Shown in pieces: positions 57,967 to 64,000 of a stretch of DNA of 64,000 nucleotides. A program made the position numbers and the translations under genes. Within the stretch, counting starts at the first letter, position 1; each line of letters begins with the position of its first letter. The stretch covers positions 5,419,198-5,483,197 of the forward strand of contig BCIX01000001.1 of the NCBI GenBank assembly GCA_001600095.1, read 5' to 3'. The notes under the pieces are model-generated. The model made no database searches and was not told the origin of the DNA. It saw only the letters and a list, made by a program, of their open reading frames with translations. Origin of the DNA: Bullera alba (Eukaryota; Basidiomycota; Tremellomycetes; Tremellales; Bulleraceae).

Positions 57967-59732
57967 CTACTGTCCCTCCACTCGTGCAGCTACCACCCGA
58001 ATCGACTCTTTGAGCGTGACTAGCATCTCGTCAACCTCCTCCTCGGACAGGATCAGGGCAGGAATCATCCTCAGAACCGGGTAGATGGACGTCGTGAGCG
58101 TCAACAGACCCCTGTCCATGGCTTCATTCTGAACCAAGGTGTTCAGGTTGCCTGGCAGGACTACGTTGGGCAAGTGCGATGGGAGTGAGGAGGTCAATCT
58201 CGAGCTTGGCGACTTGAACTCCAAAGCACACATGAGCTGGGGAATGATGTCAGCGGTGAATGTAGTATGCACTGGGGTGTACAGCTCGCACGACTCACGC
58301 CTTTGCCTCGTACCTCCTCAATGAGCCATCCTCCATTCTGCACATCGGCCTGGATGGCGCGAAGGCCCGCAAAGATCTGTTCTGATCGGGCATTGACGTT
58401 ACCCAAGATGTCGTGGGATCGCATGTATCGAGTAGTTGCCAGGGCAGCGGCGCAAGCGACTACGTTTCCAGAGTACGTTCCTCCCTATATTCAGTCGTCA
58501 GCGCTCATATCGACCATACGCTTATGGGCTGCACTGACCAGAGAGCCTGCAGGCATGGCTCCAAGAACCTCCTTCCTAGTTACGATTCCGGAAATGGGCA
58601 TTCCATTCGCGAAGCCTTTGGCAAAGACCATAAGGTCGGGTGTGACTCCCGAGTGCTCGATAGCGAATGTTTTGCCAGTCCTACAGAATCCAGTCTGGAT
58701 CTCGTCGGCTACAAGCAGTATACCGTGTTGATCGCAAAGCTTCCTCAAGTGCTGGATGTATGCGGTAGGTGCTGGGATGTAGCCACTGTGACACGACCAA
58801 GTCAGCATGTAGTACATGATAAGGGCGATGCGCTACTCACCCTTCGCCGACGACTGGCTCCAGGAAGATAGCTGCGGTGTCCTCAGGCGCAGTCTGCTGT
58901 TGAAGCAGGTTGTCTATAGCCAATTTGGCCTGCTCGACGAGAAACTCCTCTGGCGTGTCTTTCGGCAGACCCATGGCGTGCCAGTATGGGAAGGCGGTGG
59001 TGTATACGCAGGGCTGAAGCCCGATGTCAGCTGGTTTCCGTCGTACAGTGTACAAGCCCGAACTCACCATTAGAGGACCGGTTCCCTTAAAGAACGAGGT
59101 CTTGGACCTGGTCAAAGCAGCAGCTCCGGACGTTCGGCCTGCAGTCATCAGCCCCGCCTTTGATCCGTAGGGATGGACGTACCGTGGTAGCCGCCCTGCA
59201 TCACGATGATGTTGTTTCGCTTGGTGTACGTCCTTGTGACCTTGATCGCTGCTTCGATAGCCTCACTACCCGAGTTCCAGAAGAAGAATGAGTCGAGACT
59301 CTTGTGTGGCATCATCGTCAAGAGCGACTCCACCAGTTGCACATATGGCTCGGACAAGGCGATGGCGCATTGAACGTGAATGATAGACTGGGCTTGAGCA
59401 ATGATCGCAGCGGTGACATCGGGATGAGAGTGACCGAGCGACGTGACTCCGATACCAGAAGTGAAATCTAGGAGCGTTTTGCCTTCCTATCCATCACATC
59501 ATACAGTCAGCCCAAGCCGCTCCTGGTCGCCAACTGGACTCACGGTTGTCAAGACTCGAAGTCCCTTGCCCTCCTTGAAGACGTGGTCTCGGAGCCTTCC
59601 GATACCTTTGGTGATGTGGTTCTCCGCAATGGACTGGAGTCCGGCGGTGTCTGTAGTGATGGGCAGAGCTTTGGATGCCGAAGCCAAGGGCTGGATGTGC
59701 GAGGCGTACGCAGAAGTCTCGAGAGATGGCAT
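57967..59732 (-). CDS. class III aminotransferase, 4-aminobutyrate transaminase (GabT) type
   Basis: PLP-dependent enzyme transferring an omega-amino group, most likely GABA to 2-oxoglutarate or pyruvate, giving succinate semialdehyde for the SSADH gene 2 kb away. Start ATG at 59732 (MPSLETSAYASHIQPLAS). Motifs: LDFTSGIGVTSLGHSHPDV, SFFFWNSGSEAIEAAIKVTR, IVMQGGYHG then RTSGAAALTRSKTSF, FPYWHAMG, the PLP Asp in LVADEIQTGFCRTG, and the Schiff-base Lys in PDLMVFAKGFANGMPISG. It ends AARVEGQ at 57967. The sequence resembles bacterial-type GabT/omega-aminotransferases more than canonical fungal Uga1, so it may be a paralogue with its own substrate (GABA, beta-alanine, 5-aminovalerate). About seven exons. 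Confidence 0.9.
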
Positions 59733-60246
59733 GGTGCAGGCTTTGTCAGATTTCGACGAGGATGAGAAGTGAGTGTCAGAAGAAGCTGTGTAGAGATATC
59801 AATCGATCTTCTAGGTGGCGGGCAGTAATTCTCATTGACACGTTCCGGACGAGCCCGATACCGCTTACAAGTCACCCATCTTCCCGCACACTCGCCAAGC
59901 AGCTCACGCGAAGACCTCAGCCCTAGGAGTAGCCAGAGGTGCTGTAGTGCCTTGTAGTGCTAGCGACAAGGCCGACAAGGTTTGGCGGCGAGTTCCCTTA
60001 TCTCGAGGCGTCGCTTATCTACTGGCGCCAGCTGGGGTGGTCAACTGAAAATAGCCGAAGCCGATTGATCGATTATCCGAAGGTGATAGCCGCGAGCAAT
60101 GTCTAGGACTCTAGGGTCACCTGATTGGATCATAGGACAGGAGGCGACCGGCTCACGGCGGAGCTGATCCGGGAGATCATATATATGTAGCTCGAGGAAG
60201 GTCGTATACTGACAGACACCAAAGAACCGCTGCTATCATCACCACC
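59733..60246. promoter_or_regulatory. divergent promoter aminotransferase / haloacid dehalogenase
   Basis: 514 bp. GATA motifs are at 59997-60002, 60012-60019 (GATAAGCG), 60072-60077 and 60084-60089, four in about 90 bp. A 10-bp duplication lies at 59941-59960 and a TATA-like atatatat near 60179-60187, about 65 bp before the dehalogenase start. Confidence 0.55.
60012..60019 (-). promoter_or_regulatory. GATAAGCG element
   Basis: Minus-strand AGATAAGCGACGCC; 13 bp (AGATAAGCGACGC) are identical to the element upstream of the FAD oxidase at 63451-63463. Located 280 bp upstream of the aminotransferase start and 228 bp upstream of the dehalogenase start. Confidence 0.6.
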
Positions 60247-61121
60247 ATGCCCTCTGTTGTCTGTGAGTGAGACCAGAGACTAGAGAGTAGAGACCTACGA
60301 GCTGACAGCCCGCAGTCGACGTTGTTGGTACCTGCTGTGAGTACAAGATCAAGGAGCCTTACTCACGACCTTGCCAGTCTCCTATGACACTGGAGCCGAA
60401 GCTGTGGAAGCTCGACTCGGCCCCAAACTCAAGAAATATGGGATCCCCTCCAAACTCCTATTCTACGCCTGGATGTGCGGTACCGAGCGAGACTACTCGT
60501 ATCTATCCCAAATCAAACAATATAAACGCTTCTTCGATATCCTCTCGAACACACTCACCCGGGTTCTGTTCCAAGCCGGTGTCCCTGCCGAAGATCTAGA
60601 TGGTTTCTACACCGAAGAGGACCTGGAATACATCAAGGCCCAGTACCTAAAACTCCGGCCGAGGGAGGGACTGGGAGAGATGATGCAGACGCTGAGAGAC
60701 GGAGGCTTTGAGGTTTGGTGCTGCTCGGATGCCAACCCAGACCGAGTCAAGGGTTACTTCGACAACGCCGGAGTGGAGATGCCATTGGACCACATCCTTT
60801 CCGCCGATATGGTCAAAGCTGGTAAACCAGAACCCGAGGTGTACAAGTTTGCCAGGGAGAAGGCGGGTGCCGACAAGCCAGGAGAGGTGTCTGTCTTTGC
60901 TGGTGAGTTCTGTCTGTCTACTGTCATCAACCGTGGCTGACGAGGTCCAAGCATCACATGCCTGGGACTGCGCTGCCGCCAAAGCTGCTGGCTTCCACAC
61001 CGCCTACACGACGACGTACGAGTATGACGAATGTGTAGCAGTCTTCGGCAAGCAGGACCTAGTCACGCCGGACCTTGTCACCCTCGGTAGAGGCATTGTA
61101 GAGAAGTGGGGAAAGAAGTAA
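60247..61121 (+). CDS. haloacid dehalogenase type II-like hydrolase (HAD superfamily)
   Basis: Four exons: 60247-60262, 60316-60336 (21 nt), 60378-60902 and 60952-61121, together 732 nt (243 aa), the usual size for L-2-haloacid dehalogenases. It reads MPSVVFDVVGTCFSYDTG; the nucleophile Asp7 in FDVVGT lies in the 21-nt exon 2. Cap-domain segments follow (KLLFYAWMCGTERDYSY, YIKAQYLKLRPREG). Motif II Ser is in WCCSDANPDR, motif III Lys in KAGKPEPEVYKFAREKAG, and motif IV in SHAWDCAAAKAAGFHTAY. The position that is Asn in SxNxxD of bacterial dehalogenases is His here (ASHAWD), common in fungal homologues. In this cluster it probably acts on a phosphate or 2-substituted acid; true dehalogenase activity is unproven. 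Confidence 0.92.
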
Positions 61122-61444
61122 AAGGCAGAACACTGTTGTCAAATCTATGCATTATTACCTTCGTTCAACCCAGCAGATCGCCGCAGTCATCATACTTCCC
61201 CAACGCCATGTCGAGGCTTGAGATCAACGCTGGAAGAGAGATTTGGCCTCCCCAGCCACGAGTGTACACTTGTATCGTGAAACATCGCCCAGGTGAGAGA
61301 CTCCGCCCAAGCTTCTTCTCCGACAAAGCTCACGTACAGTACGCTTATCAAGACCGAGCAACGACGGAGATACGGGCGGAGGCCGCGGAGCTGAAGTCCC
61401 CAACCATGGGGTCCGTTATACGATACATCCTTAGACCTAGGACT
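61122..61444. other. convergent 3' intergenic region
   Basis: 323 bp between dehalogenase and FAD oxidase stops. It contains one more GATAAGCG (plus-strand CGCTTATC at 61342-61349), not in a promoter position. No gene seen. Confidence 0.45.
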
Positions 61445-63203
61445 CTACAACTTCGCCCTCGCTCTCAGGTTGACCGCCTCGTCAGACACCGTCGGAGCAA
61501 TCTGCGTCTTCTTCTCCTGACCCATATATCCCTTGATCAAGTTGACTCTAGATTCGAACCTCTCCCTTGTCATCCAGTAGGGCTTGGGCAAAGCCGACTC
61601 GAACATTGATTGTGAGTGGGGGGTTACGCCACCCGCGAGATGTGAAGCCACCAGGCCAGATAAAGCTCGGGTACAGCCAGGTATCCTGGGCATGCCTAAG
61701 ATTCGGTATCAGCGGAACTCAGATGTACTCTTGACTAGGCTCGACTTACCGTGACCCGTGAATCCAGCGCAGATGAACACTCCGGTTCGGTCAGGGACTT
61801 GTCCTATGTATGGCAGAAGATCGCTCGAGTAGCCCAAAACTAAAGAGATAGAGGTCAGTTCTCTACTCCGCTTGGGGATGGGAATCGACTCACTGCCGGA
61901 CCAAACGTGATCTACATTCCCGTGCTCGTTTCCGTTCCAGCCCACGAAGTACTTCTTCATGTACTCCTCAAAGTACTCTCGTACCCCAGGCATCTGCTCG
62001 TTGTCATTTTTGTTATTGTACCATAGATGTAGATCCTTGGTAAATATCCCTTTGGCTCCACCGAGAATGATACTGCGATCACCGGCACCTGGGATTCTAC
62101 CTCGACCTTGGCGGGGGATCATGTAATCGACCTCTCCAGGTCCGAAGCGGATACCATAGGAGTACTTCAGCGGTCCGGGTAGGCCACCGGGTGAATGTGA
62201 TGGTGCAGGCGTTATCGAACAAGCTGCACCCCGGACTGGGAAGATAAGCTCCTTGAACTCAGGTAAGAATGACGAGGTGTATGCGTTCGAGGCCACTACC
62301 ACGGATTTGGCCGTGATGGATCCTCTTGCGGTGGTGACGACCCAGGAGGTCCCGTCCGGAGCCCGGTCCAAAGACAAAGCAGGCGTGTGCGTCTGAAGGT
62401 TCATTCCCTTCTGTACGCTCTTTCGTATCACTGAGTGAGGGTCCAAGTCAGTCGTCTGTCTGTCATATACCACGAGGCACTGGACTCACAAGAGGTTGCT
62501 AGCTTATAAGGCCACAGGTGTCCCGCGGGATAGCTGATGCCCCAGACACCGCCCTTGATACCAGTGATTTGTTCCAATTCCCTTGGATCGTCCACGGCTC
62601 GCACATCCCCATTCTTGATACTCTGCGGCCAGGCTTTCAATCTCGCTTCGTAGTCCTTCTTGCCCTCTCTAGCATCGGCTTCACTGAAAAAGACGTCGAA
62701 CGCCCGTGTGACGTGCATATCGCAGTCCATGTCTTCTTCCCTGACGAGGTCGGCGTACTGCCCCAGCGCGGCCTCTTCGAATTCCAAGACCTGGTTGGAG
62801 ATCTCCGGGTTGTGCTTGGTCGCTGAAGCCCGGTATCCGAGGTATGTGAGGGGTTTGCAGTGTCCACCTAGTACTTATCAGCCGGACGTCCTCAGCCTGG
62901 TGTCGTCCTCGACTCACCGTTTCGAGCTGTGGCACTACCGCAGACTTCGCCCGCTTCCAGCATGACCATGGACGGCTTTCTGCCCTGTATCCGAGCATCG
63001 GCGTACAGATGATGGCTCATCATAGCACCTGTGAGACCGCTCCCCACAATCACCACATCCGCCGTTCTTGGCAGACTTTTGGTCGTCTGGGCATTTTGTA
63101 GTAGTGGATCCCTCTCGGTGAGCCAGAATGACTCTGTTCGATTGGCGACGGGGAGAAGGCGCTCTTGCGAGCTCGATCCGCTCGAATTGTTGGTCGGCTT
63201 CAT
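61445..63203 (-). CDS. FAD-dependent oxidase of the DAO family, likely peroxisomal
   Basis: Flavin oxidase of the D-amino-acid oxidase / gamma-glutamylputrescine oxidase (PuuB/OrdL) fold. The start is taken as the ATG at 63203 (MKPTNNSSGSSSQERLLPVA). The dinucleotide-binding motif VVIVGSGLTGAMMSHHL is followed by VMLEAGEVCGSATARN and, across an intron, GGHCKPLTYLGY, the FAD-contacting GGHxKP loop of this fungal group. Later parts: KSVVVASNAYTSSFLPEF, PVRGAACSITPAP, and the second FAD motif LPYIGQVPDRTGVFICAGFT then GHGMPRIPG. An in-frame 54-nt intron lies at 61893-61840. The C-terminus ARAKL ends in AKL, a canonical PTS1 peroxisomal signal, fitting an H2O2-forming oxidase. Substrate (amine, polyamine derivative or amino acid) is inferred only from its neighbours. 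Confidence 0.9.
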
Positions 63204-63450
63204 GTCGGTCTTGTGTGAACGCAAAGTGGTTTCGGTACTGGTTGAGGTGTTCTTTTCGACAGAAAGCACTCTATCTTAGAGGTACACCAATTTTGGCTTC
63301 TCAAGGCGTCGACGCTCGACCACAGGCAGCGCTCATGATACCGACTTATACAGGCTACCGCCAGTTGGCTAGTATCGACAGGGAGTTGGCCGACCAACGA
63401 TATGCTTGCGCCGTATCATATCAGGGCCGGATTAAGCCGGGTGGCAAACG

Positions 63451-63465
63451 AGATAAGCGACGCTT
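63451..63465 (+). promoter_or_regulatory. GATAAGCG element with inverted repeat
   Basis: AGATAAGCGACGCTT: GATAAGCG overlaps a perfect inverted repeat AAGCG-A-CGCTT (63455-63465). About 250 bp upstream of the oxidase start. Confidence 0.6.
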
Positions 63466-63522
63466 CGGCCACGCCAGGCACGGTCGTATACTCGATGCCC
63501 AGTCGACCATGGCTCTATTATG

Positions 63523-63542
63523 GGTCTGATCAGGTCTGAGCA
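63523..63542. repeat. 10-bp tandem duplication
   Basis: ggtctgatca followed by ggtctgagca, with a third partial ggtctc. Confidence 0.8.
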
Positions 63543-63640
63543 GGTCTCTTCAATACTGACGTATACATTCCCAGCAGATAGACTTGACTAGACGTCACCA
63601 TCGCATCACACCGTACCGAACCCCAAATGTCGACACTCCG

Positions 63641-64000
63641 TCAGATCAGCAGAACGTTCTTATCCAGCTTCTTCATCACTTCGTTCCAAGGTCGTTTCCC
63701 TTCTCCCGCATCGATGCACCGCCACTGCTCTTCCAGCAACGCACGCTATCGACTATCAGCCCATATCCTCCCATAGGGGTGACGCCCCGGACTCACAGCA
63801 GCCTCCAGGTCCTCGCAGTAGTCAGAGTGGAAGGCGTCGAAGAGCGACCGGACCTTTTCTCGAGTTGTCGGCACGCAGAACACCCCGGCGATAAGGAGAG
63901 GCCAGATGAGCATGACCGACATGCGCATCGCAGAGGCTTCACTGCATAGCTCCAGTACGTGGTTTACCGCAGCGACGATGCGAGGCGTAGTGGTCGGCTG
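63641..64000 (-). CDS. fungal-specific transcription factor, C-terminus (partial)
   Basis: Gene truncated by the window edge; only the last two exons are present, joined by an intron (donor GTGAGT after LEAA at about 63799, acceptor ATAG before 63747). The protein reads SVMLIWPLLIAGVFCVPTTR, VRSLFDAFHSDYCEDLEAA, then RALLEEQWRCIDAGEGKRPW and EVMKKLDKNVLLI, ending TGA at 63641. The WPLLIAG motif and the LLEEQWR...PWNEVMKKLD ending are typical of the C-terminal fungal transcription factor domain (Fungal_trans_2) of Zn2Cys6 regulators. The DNA-binding domain would lie beyond 64000. Its position next to the FAD oxidase makes it a candidate pathway-specific regulator of the 54-63 kb cluster. Confidence 0.75.

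Larger units (their letters stand above)
63204..63640. other. upstream region of the FAD oxidase
   Basis: 437 bp between the oxidase start and the transcription factor stop. Holds the GATAAGCG element at 63452-63459 and a 10-bp duplication at 63523-63542 (ggtctgatca, ggtctgagca). No gene seen. Confidence 0.5.

Noticed and set aside
60371..60940. Start of the HAD protein at an internal ATG in exon 3
   Set aside because: It would lack the FDVVGT nucleophile motif; the upstream two small exons restore it with consensus splice sites.
63203..63269. N-terminal extension of the FAD oxidase up to a GTG codon
   Set aside because: GTG starts are not expected in this nuclear genome; the first in-frame ATG at 63203 is used.
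1..64000. CRISPR arrays, insertion sequences, large retrotransposons, rRNA genes
   Set aside because: None seen. There are no long direct or inverted repeats, integrase or reverse transcriptase motifs; the CRISPR-like spacing of the short duplications is absent (no spacers).

Overview
The window is nuclear DNA of a basidiomycete yeast or dimorphic fungus, most likely a tremellomycete (Cryptococcus/Kwoniella/Tremella relatives). The evidence is dense genes on both strands, many short introns (about 40-100 nt, GTGAGT-type donors, CTNAC branch points, YAG acceptors), single-copy eukaryotic housekeeping genes, a class IV chitin synthase with a GPI-type chitin deacetylase, and a Cryptococcus-type macrophage-activating glycoprotein homologue. 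The genus cannot be fixed from the sequence alone. Each CDS is given as a start-to-stop span including introns.

Left part (1-25 kb), mostly housekeeping: a small conserved hypothetical (-), the SSU-processome WD40 protein Utp12/Dip2 (-), a secreted protein (+), COP9 signalosome subunit 4 (-), a YAP180-type ANTH clathrin adaptor (+), an FIT-family ER lipid phosphatase (-), a TfdA/TauD dioxygenase (-), TFIIE-beta (+), a forkhead transcription factor (+), an Ent3-type ENTH adaptor (-) and TFIIF-beta (+). Two endocytic/Golgi clathrin adaptors and two general transcription factor subunits lie within 16 kb.

Middle (25-54 kb), more variable: two unrecognised proteins, a four-exon proteinase B inhibitor-like gene (85 aa), a class IV chitin synthase, a SET-MYND (SMYD-like) protein, a maltose-type sugar permease, a Cys-rich unknown protein, a Gfo/Idh/MocA oxidoreductase, a GPI-type chitin deacetylase, a second TauD-family dioxygenase and the MAG-like GPI glycoprotein. 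Chitin synthase, chitin deacetylase and the glycoprotein are all cell-wall or surface functions, but they are separated by unrelated genes.

Right end (54-64 kb), the most system-like part: succinate-semialdehyde dehydrogenase (-), D-malate/tartrate-type decarboxylating dehydrogenase (+), GabT-type class III aminotransferase (-), type II haloacid dehalogenase (+), a DAO-type FAD oxidase ending in a peroxisomal AKL signal (-), and the C-terminus of a fungal-specific transcription factor (-) running off the edge. The promoter regions of the five enzyme genes carry the same element, GATAAGCG, about 230-280 bp from each start codon. The simplest reading is a nitrogen-regulated catabolic cluster that oxidises an amine or amino acid, feeds GABA (or a similar omega-amino acid) through GABA transaminase and SSADH to succinate, and adds a hydroxy-acid branch.

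A second, independent anomaly is a large number of perfect or near-perfect tandem duplications of 10-12 bp (mode 10 bp) in intergenic spacers. They culminate in a mosaic of nested duplications at 49.24-49.48 kb.
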